Positions 1 through 4,402 of a stretch of 6,153 bases of DNA are shown piece after piece. Position numbers and translations under genes: made by a program. The notes under the pieces were generated by a model. The model worked only from the letters and a program-made list of their open reading frames with translations. It ran no database searches and was not told where the DNA came from. This DNA is from Desulfatirhabdium butyrativorans (GTDB lineage Bacteria; Desulfobacterota; Desulfobacteria; Desulfobacterales; JAIFKL01), in contig DZCT01000015.1 of assembly GCA_022736535.1 (NCBI GenBank), positions 1 to 6,153 on the forward strand. The letters run 5' to 3'. Within the stretch, counting starts at the first letter, position 1; every line of letters begins with the position of its first letter.

Positions 1-1512
1 GAAAAAAACACGGAAATCAGCCGGGACCGCCTGCTTTCAAGATTTGTGGAAATGCAGTATGAGCGCAATGATCTTGATTTCCACCGGGGCGTGTTCCGGG
101 TCCGGGGGGACCGGGTGGAGATTTTTCCCGCGTATGAGGAAGACAAAGCCCTCCGCATCGAGTTTTTCGGAGATGAAATCGAGCGCATCTCTGAAATTGA
201 TCCGCTCAGAGGCAATGTTATCAAACAGTTGAATGCGGTTTCTGTGTTTCCGGCAAGTCATTTTGTCACTTCCAAAGACACGCTTTACAGGGCAATCGAG
301 CGCATCAAACCGGAATTGCAGGCACAGATTGAATTTTTCCGAAATGAAGGCAAACTGATAGAAGCGCAGCGTATCGAGGAGCGCACGAATTTTGATCTGG
401 AAATGATGCTGGAAATCGGCTACTGCAACGGCATTGAAAATTACTCCCGGCACCTGACCGGTCGTCATCCGGGCGAACCGCCCCCCACGCTGCTTGATTA
501 TTTTCCCGATGATTTTCTGGTCTGCATTGATGAAAGCCATATTGCCCTGCCCCAGTTGCGGGGCATGTACGAAGGGGACCGTTCCCGCAAGGAAACGCTG
601 GTGAAATACGGATTCCGGCTTCCGTCTGCAAAAGACAACCGCCCCCTGAAATTCTCGGAATTTGAGTCAAGAGTGTCTCAGGTTGTGTATATCTCCGCAA
701 CGCCGGCGGATTACGAACTGCAGAAAGCGGAAAATACGCTGGCGGAACTGATTGTCAGACCCACGGGGCTTCCGGATCCTGAAATCTCGGTGCGGAAAGC
801 CCAACATCAGGTGGACGACCTGCTTGAAGAAATTCAGAAACGCATTGCCGCAAACGAAAGAGTGTTAGTCACGACGCTGACCAAACGCATGGCAGAAGAC
901 CTCAGCGAGTATTACGCGGAGTTGGGCATCAAAATACGGTATCTCCATGCGGACATCAGCACGCCGGAGCGCACGGAGATTATCCGTGATCTGAGAACAG
1001 GCAGATTTGACGTGCTGGCGGGCATCAATCTGCTCAGGGAAGGGCTGGACATTCCCGAAGTCTCTTTGGTTGCGGTTCTCGATGCGGACAAAGAAGGCTT
1101 TCTGCGCTCTGCCCGGTCCCTGATTCAGATCTGCGGCAGAGCGGCGCGCAATGTTCACGGCAAAGTGATTTTCTATGCGGATAAGGTGACGGACGCGATG
1201 CGGCAGGCGATTGCGGAAACCGAGCGTCGGCGGAAGATTCAGAAAGCCTATAACCGGAAACACGGCATCACACCGGAGACGATTCATAAAGACATTGCGG
1301 CTGTGTTTGATTTCGGGCATGAAACTGACACGGCGGCGCAGCTTGCGGCGGCAGAAACGGTTGCAGCATATCAGACAGCGCGGGATATGCCCGGTCTGAA
1401 ATCAGATATGATAAAACACTTGGAAAAAGAGATGAAGACAGCGGCAAAAAACCTTGAATTTGAAAAAGCCGCTGCCATTCGCGATCAGATAAAGGCATTG
1501 AAAAATCCGTAG
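1..1512 (+). CDS. uvrB: UvrB, excinuclease ABC subunit B (5'-truncated by window edge)
   Basis: UvrB is the damage-verifying helicase-like subunit of UvrABC nucleotide excision repair in the cytoplasm; it receives DNA from UvrA and recruits UvrC. The frame is open from base 1, so the true start and the Walker A region lie upstream. About 165-175 residues are missing compared with the usual length of about 670; 503 codons are present. Visible landmarks are the VRGD..EIFPA region (about 100-135), the motif II box IDESH (526-540), the SATP motif (694-705), GINLLREGLDIPE (from 1021), the motif VI stretch QICGRAARN (1126-1152) and the C-terminal UVR domain that contacts UvrC (about 1405-1500). Motif VI usually reads QTIGRAARN; QIC here is a small variation that keeps the arginines. 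The GTG at 46 is an internal valine codon, not a start. The stop is TAG at 1510-1512. Identification is very secure. Confidence 0.97.
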   Translation, partial: EKNTEISRDRLLSRFVEMQYERNDLDFHRGVFRVRGDRVEIFPAYEEDKALRIEFFGDEIERISEIDPLRGNVIKQLNAVSVFPASHFVTSKDTLYRAIERIKPELQAQIEFFRNEGKLIEAQRIEERTNFDLEMMLEIGYCNGIENYSRHLTGRHPGEPPPTLLDYFPDDFLVCIDESHIALPQLRGMYEGDRSRKETLVKYGFRLPSAKDNRPLKFSEFESRVSQVVYISATPADYELQKAENTLAELIVRPTGLPDPEISVRKAQHQVDDLLEEIQKRIAANERVLVTTLTKRMAEDLSEYYAELGIKIRYLHADISTPERTEIIRDLRTGRFDVLAGINLLREGLDIPEVSLVAVLDADKEGFLRSARSLIQICGRAARNVHGKVIFYADKVTDAMRQAIAETERRRKIQKAYNRKHGITPETIHKDIAAVFDFGHETDTAAQLAAAETVAAYQTARDMPGLKSDMIKHLEKEMKTAAKNLEFEKAAAIRDQIKALKNP

Positions 1513-1534
1513 GGGTAAGCCCCCGTGCTTACCC
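1513..1534. terminator. Perfect 8-bp hairpin right after uvrB stop; weak terminator or repeat
   Basis: GGGTAAGC (1513-1520) and GCTTACCC (1527-1534) are perfect inverted repeats around a 6-nt loop, starting one base after the uvrB stop codon. Only three T residues follow, so it lacks the long U-run of a strong intrinsic terminator. It may stabilise the uvrB 3' end, attenuate readthrough into the next gene, or be a dispersed palindromic repeat of the kind that fills the other gaps here. Confidence 0.5.
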
Positions 1535-1550
1535 TTTCGGCTTTGCAGTA

Positions 1551-1580
1551 GAGCATCGGAGATGCGTCATATTTGTAGCG
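1551..1580. repeat. Short hairpin in the uvrB-activator gap, probable dispersed repeat
   Basis: GCATC (1553-1557) and GATGC (1561-1565) form a perfect 5-bp stem with a 3-base loop, followed by a T-rich stretch (1567-1576). From memory, sequences like this, with a CGGAG centre and a CATATTTGTAG tail, recur in several bacterial genomes; this could not be checked. No convincing promoter is visible in the 79-bp gap, so the next gene may be cotranscribed with uvrB or use a weak promoter. Confidence 0.35.
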
Positions 1581-1591
1581 AGAATTGAGAA

Positions 1592-3346
1592 ATGGAAAAA
1601 ATAGAAGCGCTTCAGAAAGAACATCACTTCATATCCGCGGTGCTGGACACCCTGGGCGCGCTGCTGGTCGTCCTTGACAGAGAGGGCAGAGTGGTTCAGT
1701 TCAACCATGCCTGTGAGGAAATATCGGGTTACAGCTTTGAAGAAGTGAAGGGCAGATATATCTGGGAACTGTTTCTGGTTTCAGAAGAAGTCATGCCCCT
1801 GAAAGCGGTTTTCAATGACATCAAAGACCGGCGTTTTCCCAACAGACATGAAAACTGGTGGATCACCAAAGAGGGAAAACGATGTCTGATCGCCTGGTCT
1901 TCCACCGCGCTCTGCGATGCAGCCGGACAGGTTGAATACGGTATATGGGTGGGCATTGACATCACCCGGAGAATCCGGATGGAAGAAGAACTGCGCGCGG
2001 GCGAAGAACGGTACCGCGCCCTGATTGAAAACGTCAAAGAAGGCGTCGCACTCATTGCCGATAAAAAACTGCTTTTTGTCAACGAAGCCTTTGTGCGCAT
2101 ATTCGGCTACAACAGTTCCGAAGAACTGATCGGAAAGCAGGTCAGGTGCCTTGTTGACACCAAATTTGAGGAAAAGTTCGGCGAATTTTTAAAAACCGCT
2201 TTGGATAAAAAATCATGGGGACTGGCTTTCCGGGGGCTGTGTCTTGCCAAAGACGGAAGGGAATTTTGGGCAGAGAATCTCAGCAGCGTGATCCGGCACC
2301 GGGGAAAACCGGCAATTCTGATAACGGTCCGGGATGTGACGGAAAACATGCTCTGGGAACAGACCGTCATGCAGGAAGCCGAATATTTCCGCAGCGAAAA
2401 TGTCAAACTCCGTTCCACCATCGGGGAACGGTACCGTCTGGGCAATATCATCGGCAAAAGTCCGGTCATGCAGCAGGTTTACGAACTGATTCTCAAAGCC
2501 GCCTCCACCGACGCCAATGTCATCATTCTGGGTCGCTCGGGAACCGGCAAAGAATTAGTCGCCAGAGCCGTTCATGATCTGAGCGCCCGCTCTGACAAAG
2601 CCTTTGTTCCGGTGAACTGCGGCGCCGTTCCGGAAAATCTCATTGAAAGCGAATTTTTCGGACACCGGAAAGGCGCATTTACGGGCGCACACAGCGATAA
2701 AAACGGATACCTGCACGCTGCGGACAAAGGAACGCTTTTTCTCGATGAAATCGGCGACATCGGACTGAGTATGCAGGTAAAGCTGCTGCGGGCTATCGAG
2801 GGCGGCGGCTATATGGCGGTGGGCGACAGCAAAGTCCGCTTTTCCGATGTCCGCATCATTGCGGCGATGAACAAAGACCCTTTGGAGATGATGAAAAAAG
2901 GACTGATGCGGGAAGATTTTTTTTACAGAATCAGCGTCATTCCCATCAGACTGCCGGACCTCAAGGACCGCAAAGCCGATATTCCCCTGTTAGCCGAGTA
3001 TTTTCTGGAAAAATACAGCCCCGAAGGCAGGGTGCGGAAACTGCCCCCGGACTTTATGGAAAAACTGACAAACTATGACTGGCCCGGGAATGTCCGGGAA
3101 CTTCAGAATGTCTTGCAGCGTTTTCTCACGGTCAGATCTTTGGATGTGCTTGAGTTTCAAAGGGGGTTCGAGGTGAGGGGTGAGGGGTTCGAGGCATCAC
3201 CTCTGCAGGATGCGCTGGAAAATTTTGAGAAAAAAATGATTGTCAGCGCGTTGGAGCGGGTGCGCTGGAACCGGACAAAAGCAGCGGCAATGCTGGGGAT
3301 TTCACGAAGGTCTCTTTTCAGAAGAATAGAGAAACTGGGCATTTAA
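1592..3346 (+). CDS. Sigma-54-dependent transcriptional activator, PAS-PAS-AAA+-Fis HTH
   Basis: This is a bacterial enhancer-binding protein that uses ATP hydrolysis to open promoters held by sigma-54 RNA polymerase. Two PAS domains (about residues 10-128 and 140-252) replace a receiver domain, so input is probably a cytoplasmic small-molecule, redox or protein signal; no membrane segment is seen. A short helical linker (about 252-283) leads to the AAA+ domain (about 286-515). It has Walker A GRSGTGKE (314-321), the sigma-54-contacting loop GAFTGA (361-366), Walker B TLFLDEIGD (381-389) and the arginine-finger region REDFFYR (440-446). A Fis-type helix-turn-helix fills residues 558-584. All catalytic motifs are intact. 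The start is well fixed: an in-frame TGA lies at 1586-1588 and ATG 1592 follows directly, although the Shine-Dalgarno sequence is poor. An odd repeat-derived insert lies between the AAA+ and DNA-binding domains. The target is not stated by the sequence; the sigma-54 promoter at 3611 is a candidate. Confidence 0.95.
   Translation: MEKIEALQKEHHFISAVLDTLGALLVVLDREGRVVQFNHACEEISGYSFEEVKGRYIWELFLVSEEVMPLKAVFNDIKDRRFPNRHENWWITKEGKRCLIAWSSTALCDAAGQVEYGIWVGIDITRRIRMEEELRAGEERYRALIENVKEGVALIADKKLLFVNEAFVRIFGYNSSEELIGKQVRCLVDTKFEEKFGEFLKTALDKKSWGLAFRGLCLAKDGREFWAENLSSVIRHRGKPAILITVRDVTENMLWEQTVMQEAEYFRSENVKLRSTIGERYRLGNIIGKSPVMQQVYELILKAASTDANVIILGRSGTGKELVARAVHDLSARSDKAFVPVNCGAVPENLIESEFFGHRKGAFTGAHSDKNGYLHAADKGTLFLDEIGDIGLSMQVKLLRAIEGGGYMAVGDSKVRFSDVRIIAAMNKDPLEMMKKGLMREDFFYRISVIPIRLPDLKDRKADIPLLAEYFLEKYSPEGRVRKLPPDFMEKLTNYDWPGNVRELQNVLQRFLTVRSLDVLEFQRGFEVRGEGFEASPLQDALENFEKKMIVSALERVRWNRTKAAAMLGISRRSLFRRIEKLGI
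3165..3194 (+). repeat. Heptamer repeat embedded in activator coding sequence
   Basis: Within the activator gene the DNA reads as successive heptamers GGTTCGA, GGTGAGG, GGTGAGG, GGTTCGA, so that GGGTTCGAGG occurs twice at a 21-bp period (3164-3173 and 3185-3194). It encodes residues about 525-535 with a repeated GFE, in the linker between the AAA+ and helix-turn-helix domains, and keeps the reading frame. Closely related heptamers recur outside the gene at 3833-3854 and, inverted, at 3874-3901. Confidence 0.7.
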
Positions 3347-3347
3347 A

Positions 3348-3360
3348 GCCCGAATCGGGC
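3348..3360. terminator. Hairpin directly after activator stop; weak terminator candidate
   Basis: GCCC (3348-3351) and GGGC (3357-3360) pair around GAATC, one base after the TAA of the activator gene; GA/TC can extend the pairing. No U-run follows, so termination efficiency is doubtful. It may be a repeat. Confidence 0.3.
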
Positions 3361-3402
3361 GGATTTCAGAAATTACAGCGTCCCCGCCGAAGCTCCGCGT
3401 AG

Positions 3403-3428
3403 GTTGGGGTGAGCTTGCGAACCCCAAC
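3403..3428. repeat. Hairpin repeat 1, 8-bp stem with AGC-type loop
   Basis: GTTGGGGT (3403-3410) and ACCCCAAC (3421-3428) are perfect inverted repeats enclosing the 10-base loop GAGCTTGCGA. From memory this closely resembles a palindromic repeat found many times in Desulfobacterota and other genomes; copy number cannot be checked here. Confidence 0.65.
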
Positions 3429-3440
3429 TGGTGATCCGCA

Positions 3441-3466
3441 GGTCGGACAAAGCGGAGCGTGTCCGC
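3441..3466. repeat. Hairpin repeat 2, 6-bp stem with similar loop
   Basis: CGGACA (3444-3449) and TGTCCG (3460-3465) enclose the 10-base loop AAGCGGAGCG, with partial pairing continuing outward after one mismatch. It lies 12 bases after hairpin repeat 1, and the loop is similar (AGC then GCG), suggesting related repeat families. Confidence 0.6.
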
Positions 3467-3497
3467 CTCACGGGAATTACAGAAACAGATATGATAC

Positions 3498-3512
3498 GGG
3501 CGCAATCCGCCC
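3498..3512. repeat. Small GC hairpin
   Basis: GGGCG (3498-3502) and CGCCC (3508-3512) pair perfectly around CAATC. It is followed by a purine-rich stretch (about 3516-3561) in which GGGAACGGGAAG (3522-3533) is nearly repeated at 3542-3554. This is probably repetitive filler; no function is evident. Confidence 0.4.
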
Positions 3513-3558
3513 CATAAGAGAGGGAACGGGAAGTAAGAAATGGGAAACGGGAAGCGGA

Positions 3559-3582
3559 AAATAAAATTATTATAATTTATTT
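3559..3582. repeat. AT-rich imperfect palindrome upstream of the sigma-54 promoter
   Basis: AAATAAAATTAT (3559-3570) and ATAATTTATTT (3572-3582) are inverted copies around a single T, with one bulged base. The dyad ends about 29 bp before the -24 box. It could be an upstream AT-rich or bent-DNA element or a protein site, but no exact IHF consensus was found and the role is unproven. Confidence 0.4.
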
Positions 3583-3610
3583 CAATATGCAATCACCTCT
3601 GTATCTTATA

Positions 3611-3627
3611 TTGGCATAAATATTGCT
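3611..3627 (+). promoter_or_regulatory. Sigma-54 (-24/-12) promoter
   Basis: TTGGCA (3611-3616) and TTGCT (3623-3627) match the sigma-54 consensus YTGGCACG-N4-TTGCW. The invariant GG (3613-3614) and GC (3625-3626) are separated by exactly 10 bases, the required spacing; CA to TA after TGG-C is the main deviation. The predicted start is near 3638. It points toward the small gene at 3920, giving a long leader of about 280 nt through the inverted-repeat unit. It lies about 265 bp downstream of the activator gene, which makes that activator a natural candidate regulator. Confidence 0.7.
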
Positions 3628-3646
3628 ATGTCTGTATAACAGACAT
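3628..3646. promoter_or_regulatory. Perfect 19-bp dyad across the predicted transcription start
   Basis: ATGTCTG (3628-3634) and CAGACAT (3640-3646) are perfect inverted repeats around TATAA, beginning one base after the -12 box and spanning the predicted start near 3638. It could be an operator or a hairpin at the extreme 5' end of the transcript. Its right arm is also part of the left end of the larger inverted repeat, so one signal may explain the other. Confidence 0.4.
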
Positions 3647-3703
3647 TTTCGGAAATAAGCGGCTGAGTCTCTCGCGTCGATCTCAGCCCGGGCCGCAAAG
3701 GAA

Positions 3704-3729
3704 TGTCATTTCGAGCGTAGCGAGAAATC
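3704..3729. repeat. Hairpin repeat 3, dispersed-repeat type
   Basis: ATTTC (3708-3712) and GAAAT (3724-3728) flank the 11-base loop GAGCGTAGCGA. From memory this motif, TGTCATTTCGAGC followed by a GCGAGAAAT arm, is a widely dispersed repeat in several bacterial phyla. The loop resembles those at 3411-3420 and 3450-3459. Confidence 0.6.
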
Positions 3730-3736
3730 TTTTACC

Positions 3737-3750
3737 TGTAACATGTTACA
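3737..3750. promoter_or_regulatory. 14-bp perfect palindrome TGTAACATGTTACA
   Basis: Bases 3737-3750 are identical to their reverse complement, the form of a binding site for a dimeric helix-turn-helix regulator. It sits inside the inverted-repeat unit and downstream of the sigma-54 start, so a roadblock-type operator is possible; it may equally be part of a repeat. The cognate protein is unknown. Confidence 0.3.
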
Positions 3751-3752
3751 TT

Positions 3753-3781
3753 TCTTTGCGCCCTCTGCGTCCTTTGCGAGA
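3753..3781. repeat. CTTTGCG-type dispersed repeat
   Basis: The stretch contains CTTTGCG (3754-3760), CTGCG (3765-3769) and CTTTGCG (3772-3778), an imperfect tandem pattern of T/C-TGCG units. From memory it resembles an intergenic repeat common to many bacterial genomes; it encodes nothing recognisable here. Confidence 0.45.
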
Positions 3782-3832
3782 ACCTTTTTTATTTCCGAAA
3801 AAGTCTGATATGCCGCAATTTTCCGGCACCGG

Positions 3833-3854
3833 GGTGAAAGGTTCGGGGGTGAGG
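3833..3854 (+). repeat. Heptamer repeat, forward copy
   Basis: GGTGAAA (3833-3839), GGTTCGG (3840-3846) and, after one G, GGTGAGG (3848-3854) repeat the same two heptamer types found within the activator gene at 3165-3192. This links intergenic and coding copies of one repeat family. Confidence 0.55.
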
Positions 3855-3873
3855 GATTGGCAGAGGCTTTCCC

Positions 3874-3901
3874 TCTCACCTCTTACCCCTTACCCCTTAC
3901 C
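3874..3901 (-). repeat. Four tandem heptamers, inverted copy, abutting the ribosome binding site
   Basis: TCTCACC, TCTTACC, CCTTACC and CCTTACC follow one another exactly in 3874-3901. On the minus strand they read GGTAAGG, GGTAAGG, GGTAAGA and GGTGAGA, the same family as the forward copies. The array ends four bases before the Shine-Dalgarno sequence of the small gene. AGAGG (3863-3867 region) can pair with CCTCT (3872-3876), giving a small hairpin between the two arrays. Confidence 0.6.
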
Positions 3902-3904
3902 TTT

Positions 3905-3915
3905 AAGGAGGTGAT
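3905..3915 (+). promoter_or_regulatory. Exceptionally strong Shine-Dalgarno sequence
   Basis: AAGGAGGTGAT is an 11-base match to the complement of the standard 16S rRNA 3' end, with GGAGG ending 8 bases before ATG 3920. It decides the start of the small gene against the upstream TTG at 3857 and predicts high translation. Confidence 0.85.
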
Positions 3916-3919
3916 TGGC

Positions 3920-4075
3920 ATGGCGCTTGATCCCGCAGTAAAAAAGAACTGGGTGGAAATCCAGAAAAAATTTGATTTTCCGGTCAATGCCATCGGTGTA
4001 AAAATAAAGCCGAATGACGAAAAGACCTTAAAAGTGTGGAAAGAAGAAGGAATTGAAAACTTCATGAAAAAGTGA
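3920..4075 (+). CDS. Small protein of unknown function, 51 aa
   Basis: I do not recognise this family. The 51-residue product begins MALDPAVKKNWVEIQKKFDF and ends FMKK. It is lysine-rich (11 Lys), mildly basic, without cysteine, signal peptide or membrane segment, and looks like a compact soluble cytoplasmic protein. Reality is supported by the near-perfect Shine-Dalgarno sequence and by protein-like composition that begins exactly at ATG 3920; the in-frame extension back to TTG 3857 translates the heptamer repeats and is rejected. The gene is monocistronic by layout: about 290 bp downstream of a sigma-54 promoter and followed by a terminator-like structure. A role as a small regulator or accessory protein in the signalling pathway is only a guess. 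Confidence 0.75.
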   Translation: MALDPAVKKNWVEIQKKFDFPVNAIGVKIKPNDEKTLKVWKEEGIENFMKK

Positions 4076-4112
4076 CCCCGATGATAAGGATTAGATGATT
4101 AAGGATGAAAGG

Positions 4113-4150
4113 ATTTTCAGGATTTCCTGTTTGAAATTGAAAATTTTTTT
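4113..4150 (+). terminator. Probable intrinsic terminator after the small gene
   Basis: ATTTTCA (4113-4119) and TGAAAAT (4138-4144) are perfect inverted repeats, and an inner hairpin CAGG/CCTG (4118-4129) can form between them, although the two stems share a few bases. A run of seven T follows (4144-4150). The stem is AT-rich, so strength is uncertain, but position 38 bp after the small gene's stop is right for its terminator. Confidence 0.45.
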
Positions 4151-4251
4151 CCGCCCCCTTTCCCGGAACCGGCGTATTTTCCCGCAGTCTGTTGCATCAT
4201 CCCCTGACAGAGCCGCCTCTGTAAAAGGTGAAATATCCCCGTAAAACGGTC

Positions 4252-4280
4252 TTGACTCTTTGACATAAAATCTGTATAAA
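4252..4280 (+). promoter_or_regulatory. Sigma-70-type promoter for the double-receiver gene
   Basis: TTGACT (4252-4257) and TATAAA (4275-4280) are separated by exactly 17 bases, each one base from the housekeeping consensus. The predicted start is near 4287, leaving a leader of about 115 nt before TTG 4403. A second TTGACA at 4260-4265 is only 9 bases from the -10 box and is not the -35 element. Confidence 0.75.
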
Positions 4281-4299
4281 GATAAATGAATTACTATTC

Positions 4300-4378
4300 A
4301 CGGGTATGAACGGGCGGCAGGGAACAGGGTGCCTGTCACCCCGTACAGACGCAAAAACCTGCGTCTCTGCAAACCCGT
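4300..4378 (+). promoter_or_regulatory. Foldable 5' leader with possible three-way junction
   Basis: ACGGGT (4300-4305) can pair with ACCCGT (4373-4378), enclosing two local hairpins: GGGTG/CACCC (4327-4331 with 4337-4341) and AGACGCA/TGCGTCT (4347-4353 with 4360-4366). The layout would make a three-way junction in the leader RNA of the downstream gene. It matches no riboswitch class that I recognise, and the hairpins may be dispersed repeats that happen to lie in the leader. Confidence 0.35.
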
Positions 4379-4390
4379 AACATAACGATT

Positions 4391-4395
4391 AGGGA
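4391..4395 (+). promoter_or_regulatory. Shine-Dalgarno sequence supporting a TTG start
   Basis: AGGGA ends 7 bases before TTG 4403, good spacing for ribosome binding. No ATG or GTG in this frame lies nearby upstream, and translation from the TTG begins MKTILVVDDD, the normal N-terminus of a receiver domain. The rare start codon may lower expression. Confidence 0.6.
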
Positions 4396-4402
4396 TTCCA
4401 AG

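Larger units (their letters stand above)
3634..3813. mobile_element. 180-bp unit with 25-bp imperfect terminal inverted repeats (MITE-like)
   Basis: The 25 bases at 3634-3658 match the reverse complement of 3789-3813 at 22 positions; the core CAGAC-N-TTTTCGGAAATAA (3640-3658) has one mismatch. The interior has no open frame of note but holds an inner inverted repeat (GGCTGAG 3661-3667 with CTCAGCC 3682-3688), two dispersed-repeat-like stretches and a 14-bp palindrome. The size and ends fit a non-autonomous miniature transposable element. No clear target-site duplication is visible, so it may instead be a structured RNA hairpin or a composite of repeats. Confidence 0.45.
3347..3919. other. 573-bp repeat-rich intergenic tract carrying a sigma-54 promoter
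   Basis: No convincing gene lies here on either strand; a minus-strand open frame across 3302-3592 runs through hairpins and purine runs and is not credible. In order the tract holds a stop-proximal hairpin, two hairpins sharing a similar loop, a small GC hairpin, a purine-rich stretch, an AT-rich dyad, a sigma-54 promoter, a 180-bp inverted-repeat-bounded unit and heptamer repeats running up to a strong ribosome binding site. Each is listed separately. Confidence 0.8.
4076..4402. other. 327-bp intergenic tract with terminator, promoter and structured leader
   Basis: No credible gene is seen. The first part (4081-4125) is rich in AAGGAT/GGATT units (AAGGATTAGATGATT, then AAGGATGAAAGGATT) of a kind often dispersed between bacterial genes. 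A terminator candidate, about 100 bp of unremarkable sequence (4151-4250), a sigma-70 promoter and a hairpin-rich leader follow. Confidence 0.7.

Noticed and set aside
37..540. Long minus-strand open frame of 167 codons opposite uvrB
   Set aside because: It lies entirely opposite conserved UvrB motifs; the product has no recognisable features and is a shadow of the coding strand.
3302..3592. Minus-strand open frame of 96 codons after the activator gene
   Set aside because: It runs through hairpin repeats and a pyrimidine-rich stretch, with low-complexity product and overlap of the activator's 3' end.
3874..3901. CRISPR or telomere-like array
   Set aside because: Only four 7-bp units with no spacers; a simple tandem repeat.
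3857..3919. Upstream TTG extension of the small gene (72 residues)
   Set aside because: The extra residues translate the pyrimidine heptamer array (PLTSYPLPLT), and the near-perfect Shine-Dalgarno sequence lies inside the extension, pointing to ATG 3920.
4260..4280. TTGACA (4260-4265) as the -35 box of the 4275 promoter
   Set aside because: Spacing to TATAAA is only 9 bases; TTGACT at 4252 gives the ideal 17.
4300..4378. A known riboswitch such as a cyclic-di-GMP aptamer
   Set aside because: The conserved core sequences of the classes I know are not present; only generic hairpins are.
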